Below, one piece after another: positions 34,986 to 42,738 of a stretch of 45,167 nucleotides of DNA. Every line of letters begins with the position of its first letter. The stretch's first letter is position 1. The stretch is from NCBI GenBank assembly GCA_958477465.1, contig CAUEFX010000032.1, positions 1-45,167 on the forward strand, given 5' to 3'. The translations under genes and the position numbers were made by a program. The notes under the pieces are model-generated. The model was not told the DNA's origin. It did not search any database and saw nothing but the letters and a program-made list of their open reading frames with translations. This stretch comes from an uncultured Bacteroides sp. Lineage in GTDB: Bacteria > Bacteroidota > Bacteroidia > Bacteroidales > Bacteroidaceae.

Positions 34986-36123
34986 AAATATTAGTAAAGG
35001 AGGAATATTCATTTTCTGTGGAAAGCTTACCCGACAGGAGTTGTGAAGCGGATTCTGCCAGCCTTTTTCTCAAATGGGGTTCCGAATACAGCCGGAGCAT
35101 GTTGTCTGACAGCTCTTGGATGGAAAACGGATTTGCCAGTAATGCCTCCTCCCCGTGGGTGAGAAAGTCCGAAAAAATAGTACTTGCAATTATCGGAACC
35201 TGCATATAGATGGCCTCTAACAATGCATTCGGCAGGCCGTCATCGTATGACATCAGTACGAAAGCATCGGAAATCGCATAGAACCGTCCGACCTCTTCGT
35301 GGGTTACCCTCGGAACATACAGGATGTTGTGGCATTGCTTCAGTAACTTGTCTAACATTTCCCTGTCCTCATGATACACATATCCGACTATATACAATAC
35401 GGTATCCGGATACCGGTTGTTGAAACGTCTGAAAGCATCTATCAGCATCATCGTCTGCTTCTTCTCTTTCACTTCACCGATATAGGTAAACACGAACTTG
35501 TCTTGAACCTGATACCTTTTCTTCAGTTCACTCCTTTGGTTCCGGTAATTCTGCCACTCTTTCTCCGGAACGATGGAGTTATATACGACATAGGACTTAC
35601 CGGATACCTCCGGAAAGTTTTGTAGCAGGCAGTTTTGCAGGAAACCGTTGACATACGTTATGGCTTGCGCCTTGCGTATGATGAGGCTTTGCGGATAGAT
35701 CTCTCCGTAGCTGTACAGCTTTCTGGTCAGGTCATTTCCACGGACGGACAGTATATACGGGATATTGCACTCCTGATTGATTCTATACGCAATGTATCCG
35801 GCATTGAAAATGCCGTATGCGTGTATGGCATCAATGAGATTCTGTGCGATGATGTCTTTCACCATGTATTCACATACCCTAATGTCTTCGGCCTTGGTCA
35901 GTGGCCTGCCAGTACCGGCATATATGTGCCAAACGGTAATGTCATCGACGGCCTCTTTCCTGTATTGCGGATAGGAATATTCTTCCGTCAGCGGTTCGAT
36001 TGCGGCAACAGATATGTTTTTGTGCCCCTTCTGCCTCAATAACGTAACGAACCGGCTGACAGATAGAGATACGCCGCTGTTGTTGGGTGGGAAAAACTCG
36101 GTTAGAATCAGAATCTTTTTCAT
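34969..36123 (-). CDS. Glycosyltransferase family 4 (GT-B)
   Basis: This 384-residue protein has the classic GT4 layout: ILTEFFPPNNSGVSLSVSRFV at the start (given in part), DAIHAYGIFNAGYIAYRI, YILSVRGNDLTR, then the donor half with FVFTYIGEVKEKKQTMMLIDA, VLYIVGYVYHEDREML, VPRVTHEEVGRFYAISDAF and MSYDDGLPNALLEAIYMQVP, where D-G-L-P-N-A-L-L-E-A is the donor-binding E-x7-E region. It probably extends a lipid-linked glycan. It overlaps the 410-residue gene upstream by 4 bases. Confidence 0.93.
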   Translation of the reverse strand: MKKILILTEFFPPNNSGVSLSVSRFVTLLRQKGHKNISVAAIEPLTEEYSYPQYRKEAVDDITVWHIYAGTGRPLTKAEDIRVCEYMVKDIIAQNLIDAIHAYGIFNAGYIAYRINQECNIPYILSVRGNDLTRKLYSYGEIYPQSLIIRKAQAITYVNGFLQNCLLQNFPEVSGKSYVVYNSIVPEKEWQNYRNQRSELKKRYQVQDKFVFTYIGEVKEKKQTMMLIDAFRRFNNRYPDTVLYIVGYVYHEDREMLDKLLKQCHNILYVPRVTHEEVGRFYAISDAFVLMSYDDGLPNALLEAIYMQVPIIASTIFSDFLTHGEEALLANPFSIQELSDNMLRLYSEPHLRKRLAESASQLLSGKLSTENEYSSFTNIYDKIG

Positions 36124-37331
36124 AGAAGATCAAATATGGTATTCAGGATATGGTTGATGGTACCTTCGGTTTCGATAACCCTGTTGATGATTCTCTTTTG
36201 CATGTCTGCTAATTCAGGATTATTGTCGAGCGCATCCAGGCATCGGTTCACTCTCGACTGGTACAGATACTGAAAATCCGAATCATTCTCCAGCTTGTCA
36301 TATAGTGCATTGAGCCTTTCAACAATAGAGTCTCCGTCTCCGATGCTGTTGATGTCCTTTGTATCTACATCAAGCAGCAAATGCGGGAATATCGTCTCCC
36401 TTTCCTCCTTTGTCGCTTTCCGGGTCACCAGCAAGAATTCGTATGCGTTTCCGTCATGCGTTTCAGGTAGAAAAATCATCGGAACGTGGTATGCGGCACC
36501 TTCAAATACTGTCGTGAAGCCGCATGGGCAGAACAAGGCATGGCAACTATTCAGATTTTTCAAGAAATCCGAATGGCTGAACTGGGTGTAAGTCACTCCG
36601 TCGAAATGCTTCATGCTGTTCAGTACCGATTCATTGCCGACAATGTATATCCGGTATTTCCCTTTGTACTTGTCGATAACCGGCTTTAGCCATTTCTGGG
36701 TGTTGTTTCCGTGTTTCACGGCATGTCTCAGATTCATATACGGACAGATCTGCCCGCTGAGGCTGATGATGATTTTATCCCTCTTCTCAGAATGGATAAA
36801 ACTGTTGTTGATAACCGCACCTGTATATTCAAGTTTGGAACTCGAGGGTAGGGCATCGTAATAATTGCCCTGGATGAAGAGCCTTGTGGCGCTTATCTGG
36901 CCGAAAATCTTACAGTCATACCCGGCCATTTCTTTCATGTATGATAGGATTTCCGTTATGGGCTTGTCAATGATTTCATCGTATTTCCTTTGTAGTGCAT
37001 CCAGATTGTTCCAATTCCATATCCATGACATGCTGTCTACCCAAAAGACCTTCTTATCCGCTTTTGCTGCTGCAACTGCTAAAAAAGGATTCATTACGGA
37101 AATGACAAAGTCGTAATTCTCGAAAGGTACCGAAGCGAAATCATGTTCGCATTCCAGCAGAAAACAGGAATTGAACGATTCCGATTTCAGGCAAAAGTCG
37201 TACGAAATCTTGTCGCCATAGAAATCAGCAGAACAATCATATTCATTTCTCAACACATTGCCGATTGCTTCTGCCTTTGAGGCCGGTCCCCAGGCCCAAG
37301 TCTGGGAACCTATTAGAATGTTTTTTTTCAT
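36120..37331 (-). CDS. Probable GT-B glycosyltransferase, family not recognised
   Basis: I do not recognise a named family. The protein (about 403 residues from Met 37331) starts with ILIGSQTWAWGPASKAEAIG, a glycine/alanine-rich opening like an acceptor-domain loop, and its second half has IIISLSGQICPYMN, YRIYIVGNESVLNSM and FSHSDFLKNLNSCHALFCP followed by CGFTTVFEGAAYHVPMIFLPE. That last stretch resembles the MurG-type donor-site helix (G-x-x-T-x-x-E). Position in a glycosyltransferase operon supports a role in glycan assembly. The frame is open to 37352, which would overlap the epimerase gene by 14 bases; the Met at 37331 leaves a gap of 7 bases. Either start is possible. Confidence 0.6.
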   Translation of the reverse strand: MKKNILIGSQTWAWGPASKAEAIGNVLRNEYDCSADFYGDKISYDFCLKSESFNSCFLLECEHDFASVPFENYDFVISVMNPFLAVAAAKADKKVFWVDSMSWIWNWNNLDALQRKYDEIIDKPITEILSYMKEMAGYDCKIFGQISATRLFIQGNYYDALPSSSKLEYTGAVINNSFIHSEKRDKIIISLSGQICPYMNLRHAVKHGNNTQKWLKPVIDKYKGKYRIYIVGNESVLNSMKHFDGVTYTQFSHSDFLKNLNSCHALFCPCGFTTVFEGAAYHVPMIFLPETHDGNAYEFLLVTRKATKEERETIFPHLLLDVDTKDINSIGDGDSIVERLNALYDKLENDSDFQYLYQSRVNRCLDALDNNPELADMQKRIINRVIETEGTINHILNTIFDLL

Positions 37332-37338
37332 TGTAATG

Positions 37339-38370
37339 TCATTTATATTCAAAGTACCACCTTAAGAAATGATCAAGGCCGTCTTCTATCGATGTGAATT
37401 TATGCTTGCCGAACTGATTCTCGAACAAAGACATGTCCGCGCAGGTGTCTTCAATATCTCCTTGCTGCATAGGACAATAATTGTAGATGCCTTTCTTTCC
37501 CAGTCTCTTTTCTAAGAGCTCTGTTAATGTGGTTAGCGGTATGGGGTTGGAACTGCCTATGTTGTATATGGGCGCCCATTGGGCAGGCTGAGTTTGAATA
37601 AGGCGGAAAATACTGTTTACGATGTCTTCAACATAAGTGAAATCCCGTTTGTGGTTACCGTTGTTGAATAGATTTATGGGCTCATCGTTAAGAATGGCTT
37701 TCGTGAAAATCATAATTGCCATGTCCGGGCGTCCCCACGGTCCGTATACAGAGAAAAATCTGAAACCGGCAGAATGTATTCCGTATAAATTTCTGTAGAC
37801 ATTCGCCATCTCTTTATTTGCTTTCTTTGAAATACTGTAGATGTTGAGCATGTTATTCAGAGGCATGCTTTCATTAAAGGGATGTTTGGTACAGGAACCG
37901 TATACGCTGCTTGAACTAGCGTAGAGCACTTTGTTGACCTTATGGGATTTACAGCATTCCAGGACGTTGAGAAACCCAAGAATATTGGAATGGATGTATT
38001 CTGCCGGTTTCTCTATCGAGTATCTTACTCCGGCCTGGCCTGCCAGATTTACTACAAAGTCAAAATGTTCTGCCTCAAATATGGCATTTAGGGAAGCATA
38101 GTTGGCAATGTCTGCTTGATAGAATTCATAGTTGGCATATTTTGAACTGATGCTTTTTGTTCCGGTGTGGGTGGTAGTCTCTATTCCACAGTTTTTTAAT
38201 CTATCATATTTGAGATTGATATCATAATAAGTATTCAGATTATCAATGCCGACAACATTATATTGATTGCGTATTAATAACATGACCAGATGATACCCTA
38301 TAAAACCGGCAGCACCGGTTATTAGTATCTTCTCTTTCTTGTTGACTGGTTTCTTCATTTTTTTTAGCAT
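37339..38370 (-). CDS. NAD-dependent sugar nucleotide epimerase (UDP-glucuronate 4-epimerase-like)
   Basis: This 343-residue extended SDR protein has the NAD-binding ILITGAAGFIGYHL (about residues 15-28), catalytic Ser in LYASSSSVYG, and the YSISK Tyr-Lys pair, plus FRFFSVYGPWGRPDMA and RDFTYVEDIV. The PWGRPDMA string and the YD-insert (YYDINLKYDRLK) are typical of UDP-glucuronate 4-epimerases that make UDP-galacturonate. As the first gene of the glycan operon it would supply a uronic acid donor. The start could be ATG 38370 or the Met four codons later. Confidence 0.88.
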   Translation of the reverse strand: MLKKMKKPVNKKEKILITGAAGFIGYHLVMLLIRNQYNVVGIDNLNTYYDINLKYDRLKNCGIETTTHTGTKSISSKYANYEFYQADIANYASLNAIFEAEHFDFVVNLAGQAGVRYSIEKPAEYIHSNILGFLNVLECCKSHKVNKVLYASSSSVYGSCTKHPFNESMPLNNMLNIYSISKKANKEMANVYRNLYGIHSAGFRFFSVYGPWGRPDMAIMIFTKAILNDEPINLFNNGNHKRDFTYVEDIVNSIFRLIQTQPAQWAPIYNIGSSNPIPLTTLTELLEKRLGKKGIYNYCPMQQGDIEDTCADMSLFENQFGKHKFTSIEDGLDHFLRWYFEYK

Positions 38371-38602
38371 AAAAGCTTTTGTATTAGACTATCCCTTGTG
38401 TATAATTACCATCCCGTATGACTTTCTCTCTTCTCATTCGTATCTTTCTCTTCCCATAGCATTTATCCCTTCCCGTTATCATTCCTCCCTCTTCTCTTAT
38501 CTCCCTCTTCTCAATTGTCTCCCTCTCTATTTTCCTCTTCGGTTATTTCTCCCTCCTTTCATTATTATTTCTCTTCCCTTAAATTTTTTCTGCCATTTCC
38601 CC

Positions 38603-38646
38603 AAAAAAGGAGCTTCTTCTTCTCGAAAGAAAAAAGAGGAGAAGCT
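38603..38646 (-). terminator. Possible attenuator in the glycan operon leader
   Basis: Read on the minus strand, AGCTTCTCCTCTT (38646 leftwards) can pair with AAGAAGAAGCT (ending at 38611) with two mismatches, followed by CC and six T (38608-38603). This is the form of an intrinsic terminator inside a leader, about 240 bases before the epimerase start. Confidence 0.4.
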
Positions 38647-38838
38647 GTGTGGCACGATTTCAATCTTTTTCGGATTCTGTTACGGAGATATTTATGCCTG
38701 GCAGGCCTTTACAGTTGCCATCTGAATAACGTGATATAAAAAAGATTCTTCTGGAAAAATGGGAATATAGCTGTGAAGGTATTAAATTTATAGTGGTTAG
38801 TTATGATCTTTAAAAGATCACTGCTATGTTCTTAGGCG

Positions 38839-38846
38839 CAAAGTTA
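38839..38846 (-). promoter_or_regulatory. -7 box for the glycan operon
   Basis: The minus strand reads TAACTTTG, an exact match to TAnnTTTG. No clear -33 TTTG was seen 19-21 bases upstream. Confidence 0.45.
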
Positions 38847-38945
38847 CGGAATTTTATTATATGGCAGATGCCTTTTGCGAAAAAATGTATTACAACAGGG
38901 GAAAATAATGCTTGAGAATGAGATTTTAACTTGATTCGATATAAT

Positions 38946-39007
38946 GAATGATACTGCACGGTTTCTCCACTTTTGGGAAGGGGAGAGGAAACTGTGCAGC
39001 ATCATTC
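38946..39007 (-). terminator. Large imperfect hairpin after the hydrolase operon
   Basis: GAATGATACTGCACGGTTTC (38946-38965) and following TCC pair with 38982-39007 with two substitutions and one small bulge. It starts about 100 bases past the hydrolase stop on the minus strand. No clear T run follows, so it may be a processing or 3'-end-protecting structure rather than a simple terminator. Confidence 0.5.
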
Positions 39008-39108
39008 TGATATACGATGTCGCTGTTCCGGATTTCATTCCAACGGAATGGCGGTTGCGACTTTTAATTATCTTCTTGTATTCGGAATGCCAACATTCTC
39101 CTTTGAGA

Positions 39109-40185
39109 CTATTTGAGATATTCGCGGAAGAACTTTTCTATCTTGTCGAAGGGGATTACTTTCAGATTATCATACAGATCTACGTGGTTGGCACCGGGAA
39201 TAATCAGTAATTCCTTGTTATCCCCTTTCAACTTCTTGAAGGCATCTTCGCTGAAATAGCGTGAATGGGCCTTTTCACCGTGGAGCATCAATACCGCACT
39301 GCGGATTTCATCACTGTATGATAAGAGAGGCATGTTGATGAATGAAAGTGAGGATGTTTTGTTCCAGCCGTTGTTTGAGTTGAGCGAACGTTTATGGAAG
39401 CCACGCGGTGTCTTGTAATAGGCATGGTAATCTTTCACGAATTGAGGCGCATCATCAGGCAATGGGTCTACAACGCCACCTGCCAGAGCATACGTGCCAT
39501 TGCGATAGTCCTCTGTGCGTTGGGCATTGAGTTGCCGGCGGAGTTCATAACGGGCATTGGCATCCATTGCATCAAAATACCCATTGGCATTTACACGTGA
39601 CATGTCATACATGGTTGCTGTTACCGTTGCTTTGATACGTGTATCGATGGCTGCCGCATTGAGTGCCATGCCGCCCCAGCCGCAGATGCCGAGGATGCCG
39701 ATACGCTCTGCATCCACGTCGTTACGGGTAGAGAGATAATCGACTGCCGCACAGAAATCTTCTGTATTGATATCCGGTGAGGCCACATAACGGGGTTCCC
39801 CGCTACTCTCTCCGGTATACGATGGGTCGAAAGCAATTGTAAGGAATCCACGCTCTGCCAGTATCAGTGCGTACAGGCCTGAAGCCTGTTCCTTTACTGC
39901 GCCAAAAGGGCCGCTAATGGCGATGGCAGGCAATTTCCCCGTAGTGTTCTTGGGGGTGTAAAGGTCGGCTGCCAGTGTAATGCCGTAGCGGTTGTGGAAC
40001 TTTATTTTGGTATGGCTCACTTTATCACTCTGTGGAAACGTCTTGTCCCACTCTTGAGTCAGGTTTAATTTCTCTTCCATGATCTTGTTGTTGTTATCGG
40101 CATGATGGTCTGTTGCAAACAGATGCCCTGCTATGCAAAGGCATATTGCCGTTATCGTACATACGCTTTTTAACCGGTTGTTCAT
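39109..40185 (-). CDS. Exported alpha/beta hydrolase (dienelactone hydrolase-like)
   Basis: This 358-residue protein has a signal peptide (about 1-24, ITAICLCIAGHLFA) and an alpha/beta hydrolase fold. The nucleophile elbow reads GICGWGG, with Cys where most lipases and esterases have Ser, as in dienelactone hydrolase. GANHVDLYD supplies the His and LMLHGEKAHS the region of the acidic residue. AFDPSYTGESSGEP is the oxyanion-side loop. The substrate is unknown. It is the third gene of an operon with a flavin reductase (1 base apart) and a flavodoxin, a set whose joint role may be redox defence or detoxification. Confidence 0.85.
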   Translation of the reverse strand: MNNRLKSVCTITAICLCIAGHLFATDHHADNNNKIMEEKLNLTQEWDKTFPQSDKVSHTKIKFHNRYGITLAADLYTPKNTTGKLPAIAISGPFGAVKEQASGLYALILAERGFLTIAFDPSYTGESSGEPRYVASPDINTEDFCAAVDYLSTRNDVDAERIGILGICGWGGMALNAAAIDTRIKATVTATMYDMSRVNANGYFDAMDANARYELRRQLNAQRTEDYRNGTYALAGGVVDPLPDDAPQFVKDYHAYYKTPRGFHKRSLNSNNGWNKTSSLSFINMPLLSYSDEIRSAVLMLHGEKAHSRYFSEDAFKKLKGDNKELLIIPGANHVDLYDNLKVIPFDKIEKFFREYLK

Positions 40186-40186
40186 C

Positions 40187-40747
40187 CTATTTTAGCATTT
40201 TGCCATCAGAGAATGCGTTACCCACTTTTTCGCCAACTTTCAGATAGTCATTGTTGAACGGGTCGAAAATGATGGGGACTACTTTGGAAGCATCTACTTT
40301 ACCGTTTTCGTTGAGTACACGTTCGTCTACACTGACATTTACTATCTCACCGCGCAAAATACAGGTTTCGGGATTATAGTCTTTCAGTCTGCATTCCACT
40401 GCTACGGACAATTCGTCGATTAGCGGGGCGTCCACAAACTCTGAGCGGGTAGCGTGGAAACCGGCACGTGCAAATTTGTCTGCTACTTTATTGCCGGAAA
40501 CAATGCCAACGTAATCGCAGGCAACGACTTGTCCGGCTTCCGCCATACTCACTGTAAACGCCTTACGCTTCAGGATATTTGCAGTTGTCTTGTGCCCATT
40601 GCTGATGCAAATGCTGATTTCATTCATTTCACTGATGCCACCCCAAGCTGCATTCATGGCGTTGGGTATATGGTTTTCATCGTAAGCTGCGATGATAAAT
40701 ACTGGTTGCGGATAGGTGAAGGGTTTTGCCCCGAAATTCTTTCTCAT
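40187..40747 (-). CDS. Flavin reductase-like FMN-binding protein
   Basis: This 186-residue protein matches the flavin reductase/FMN-binding split-barrel family: PVFIIAAYDENHIPNAMNAAW at the N-terminus (given in part), the FMN-contacting SICISNGHKTTANI (about 45-58), AFTVSMAEAGQVVACDYVG, and ECRLKDYNPETCILRGEIV in the second half. Such proteins bind FMN and pass electrons from NAD(P)H or act as small oxidoreductases. No signal peptide is present, so it is cytoplasmic. It lies 6 bases after the flavodoxin gene and 1 base before the hydrolase gene. Confidence 0.92.
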   Translation of the reverse strand: MRKNFGAKPFTYPQPVFIIAAYDENHIPNAMNAAWGGISEMNEISICISNGHKTTANILKRKAFTVSMAEAGQVVACDYVGIVSGNKVADKFARAGFHATRSEFVDAPLIDELSVAVECRLKDYNPETCILRGEIVNVSVDERVLNENGKVDASKVVPIIFDPFNNDYLKVGEKVGNAFSDGKMLK

Positions 40748-40753
40748 AATGAT

Positions 40754-41290
40754 TTATTTTTTTATCCATTGTTTAACTTCTTCCAGACTTGCATTATTCA
40801 ATAGTTTACCTTTCTGCCATTTTAGGGCGGGGTAAGCTTTCTGCAACTCTTTTTCGGAGTTGGAGATACTACTGCTACCTGATGTGGCGAACGGGATGAT
40901 GGTTTTTCCGCTAAGATTGCAACTTTCTATGAAGGTATTGATGATTCTCGGAGCCAAATCCCACCAAATGGGAAAGCCGATATAGACAGTGCTGTAATCT
41001 GCTAAATTTTCCGGCTTGGAATTTAATGCCGGACGCGATTTTGCATCTGCCATCTCCACACTGCTACGAGAGGATTTGTTGTGCCAGTTCAGATCTGCGG
41101 CAACATATTTTTTCGCAGGCTGTATCTCGTAAAGCGTTCCGCCTGTGGCTTCGGCAATCAGCTTGGCTGCTTTTTCCGTTGTTCCCGTTGCCGAGAAATA
41201 AACGACCAGGGTTTTGTTCCTTTGTTCTTGTGCACTTGCGGCAATACATGACATGATGATTGCCGTCATAATCAATACAATTCTTTTCAT
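40754..41290 (-). CDS. Exported flavodoxin-family protein
   Basis: This 178-residue protein has an N-terminal signal peptide (about 1-20, cut probably after ASA) and then a flavodoxin domain. TLVVYFSATGTTEKAAKLIA holds the FMN phosphate loop (S-A-T-G-T-T), YIGFPIWWDLAPRIINTFI the isoalloxazine-side loop, and IIPFATSGSSSI the third loop. It is a single-domain electron carrier. Export is unusual for a flavodoxin but common for this Bacteroidales subgroup. It is the first gene of the three-gene operon; a -7 box lies at 41389-41396. Confidence 0.92.
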   Translation of the reverse strand: MKRIVLIMTAIIMSCIAASAQEQRNKTLVVYFSATGTTEKAAKLIAEATGGTLYEIQPAKKYVAADLNWHNKSSRSSVEMADAKSRPALNSKPENLADYSTVYIGFPIWWDLAPRIINTFIESCNLSGKTIIPFATSGSSSISNSEKELQKAYPALKWQKGKLLNNASLEEVKQWIKK

Positions 41291-41388
41291 ACGATATACT
41301 ATTTAGTTTAAACGTTTCGGATCTTGAGCTATTTTCTTTTTATTCAAATTCTGTATGTCTAATTCCGATTGAGTCTTATTCGATGATG

Positions 41389-41396
41389 CAAAACTA
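41389..41396 (-). promoter_or_regulatory. -7 box for the flavodoxin operon
   Basis: The minus strand reads TAGTTTTG, an exact match to TAnnTTTG, about 100 bases before the flavodoxin start. No clear -33 element was seen. Confidence 0.5.
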
Positions 41397-41550
41397 CGGA
41401 ATATTATTTATCATACCGGTATATAAATTACGGATTATACAACCCGAATTACTGATATAAAGGAAAATAAAGGGTTTTTCACTGTTTTTAGGGTATAAGC
41501 CGATTTTGCTATTTCTACAGAATTTTTGTATTTCGTGTTTCCCTCCTTTT

Positions 41551-41860
41551 TTAGAGCCTGTTTTAAATTTTCCCCTTAAAAGTTTTATCATTTTCTTTCA
41601 TTAGTGTCCCATTAAAATTCTAATAAAGCCTTGTATAGTGCAGAAATACAAGAAATTACAGTGGAATTTCGGGAAACGGATTTGAAATTGCAAACTCATT
41701 ATGAGTATTCTGTAAAAATCATAACTTTCTCATTTTCAATGATGTTTTTTCTCGTAAAGCAGAGTTTTAACCTCACCCGATTTTGACGGGACACTAATGA
41801 GTTTCTTTAGTTCAAAATAACTCTCAGAAGAATGCTGAGCAAAATTAAAACAGGTTCTAA
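41551..41860. mobile_element. Outer MITE-like element, 310 bp, no transposase
   Basis: The ends form an inverted repeat: TTAGAGCCTGTTTTAAATTT at the left (41551-41570) and AAAATTAAAACAGGTTCTAA at the right (41841-41860), which match with one substitution and one indel. No transposase gene lies between. The element is split by another, inner element at 41599-41799, so the original would have been about 110 bp. Confidence 0.65.
41599..41799. mobile_element. Inner MITE-like element, 201 bp, no transposase
   Basis: The ends are CATTAGTGTCCCATTAAAAT (41599-41618) and ATTTTGACGGGACACTAATG (41780-41799), inverted with 18 of 20 matches. No coding sequence is present, so it is either a non-autonomous element or the collapsed remains of an insertion sequence. 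No clear target-site duplication was seen. It sits inside another inverted-repeat element. Confidence 0.7.
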
Positions 41861-41924
41861 TAACAGAATCCTGCTTTTCATTTACACAAAATTTTCGACG
41901 GTGTTTTGTATATCTTACTAATCC

Positions 41925-42085
41925 TTTTTTCTTTTCCTCTTTTCCTTGTTTCTTTTCTTTCCCTTGTTTCTTAGGCTTTTTTCTTTTTCTCTTTCCCTAT
42001 TTTTTTCCTCTTTCCCTTTTTCCATTTTCTCTTTTCTATTCCTTTTTCTTTTTTTAGTCTCTTTTCCTACCTCTTATTCGTGTTT
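41925..42085. repeat. Pyrimidine tract
   Basis: About 160 bases of almost pure C and T on the plus strand, with irregular recurrences of CTTTTCCTCTTTTC- and TTTCCCTTG-like strings. No gene is present. It resembles the tract at about 38410-38600. Confidence 0.7.
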
Positions 42086-42137
42086 CCCGTAAAAGTATGT
42101 TCTCTTTCGCCAATAAAAACAGTTATTTTACAATGAA

Positions 42138-42485
42138 TTTACCCCCTTCACCTCCTTCACCCTTTTTGCCCAATCGCCCTGTTCATCGGCAATGGCGGGT
42201 GAAGGGGCGTTCCGTTTCGCTATGCATAGTGTTTGCATCAGACAACAAACGTGCTTGTATCCGACAGTAAGCGTGCTTGTATCCGACAGTAAATGTGCTT
42301 GTATCCGACAGTAAACGTGCTGATATTCAGTAAAAAAAAAGCACGGTGTTCGAACGTCTACCCGATTTTATATTGCCATCCGTTTTTAGCTTTCATGTCT
42401 TTGCCGTTCCGACCGTGCCTTCACCTTCCATCTACGATGGATAGAGGCTTTGAGTGAAAAGGGTGAAGGAGATGAAGGGGGTAAA
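42138..42485. repeat. 29-bp inverted repeat enclosing a 22-nt tandem array
   Basis: The left arm (42138-42166, starting TTTACCCCCTTCACCTCCTT) and the right arm (42457-42485) are reverse complements with a single mismatch (28 of 29). They enclose 290 bases that hold the array at 42231-42337. No gene is seen inside. Confidence 0.85.
42231..42337. repeat. Tandem array with a 22-nt unit, three near-identical copies
   Basis: Three consecutive 22-nt units (42251-42272, 42273-42294, 42295-42316) share GTGCTTGTATCCGACAGTAA and differ only in the last two bases. Degenerate partial units lie on each side (GTTTGCATCAGACAACAAAC and GTGCTGATATTCAGTAAA). There are no spacers between units, so it is not a CRISPR array. 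Confidence 0.9.
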
Positions 42486-42545
42486 AATATACTGAATACT
42501 GGCTGTTAACAGAGTCTTTTCAAGAGTTTTTTCAGCCTGATGGAA

Positions 42546-42690
42546 AACAAATTATATCTTTTTTTGAAACATACTATATCTTTTTTTTAAGGACGCTACA
42601 TCTTTTTTTAAAACATACTACATCTTTTTTTGAAACATGTTATGTCTTTTTTCGAAAGACTTAAGTCTTTTTCCCAAGCCTGTCGCATCT
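42546..42690. repeat. Degenerate T-rich tandem array with a period near 22 nt
   Basis: About six units of the form AAACATACTATATC followed by seven or eight T, with spacing of 21-23 bases and growing divergence to the right (ending AAGACTTAAGTCTTTTT). No gene is seen. Confidence 0.75.
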
Positions 42691-42738
42691 CTTGATGTGT
42701 ACTGGATTTGGTTGACAGTTTCGATTGTTATGAGTATA

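Larger units (their letters stand above)
38371..39108 (-). promoter_or_regulatory. Long purine-rich leader and promoter region of the glycan operon
   Basis: These 738 bases hold no gene. The DNA from about 38410 to 38600 is nearly all pyrimidine on the plus strand, so the leader RNA is rich in GGGAAGAGAAA-type purine runs. A TAACTTTG box on the minus strand (38839-38846) would give a leader of about 460 nt before the epimerase start. An attenuator-like hairpin lies at 38603-38646 and a large hairpin, probably the end of the hydrolase operon, at 38946-39007. Confidence 0.5.

Noticed and set aside
42231..42337. Tandem array considered as a CRISPR array
   Set aside because: Units are directly joined with no spacers, and no cas gene is present.
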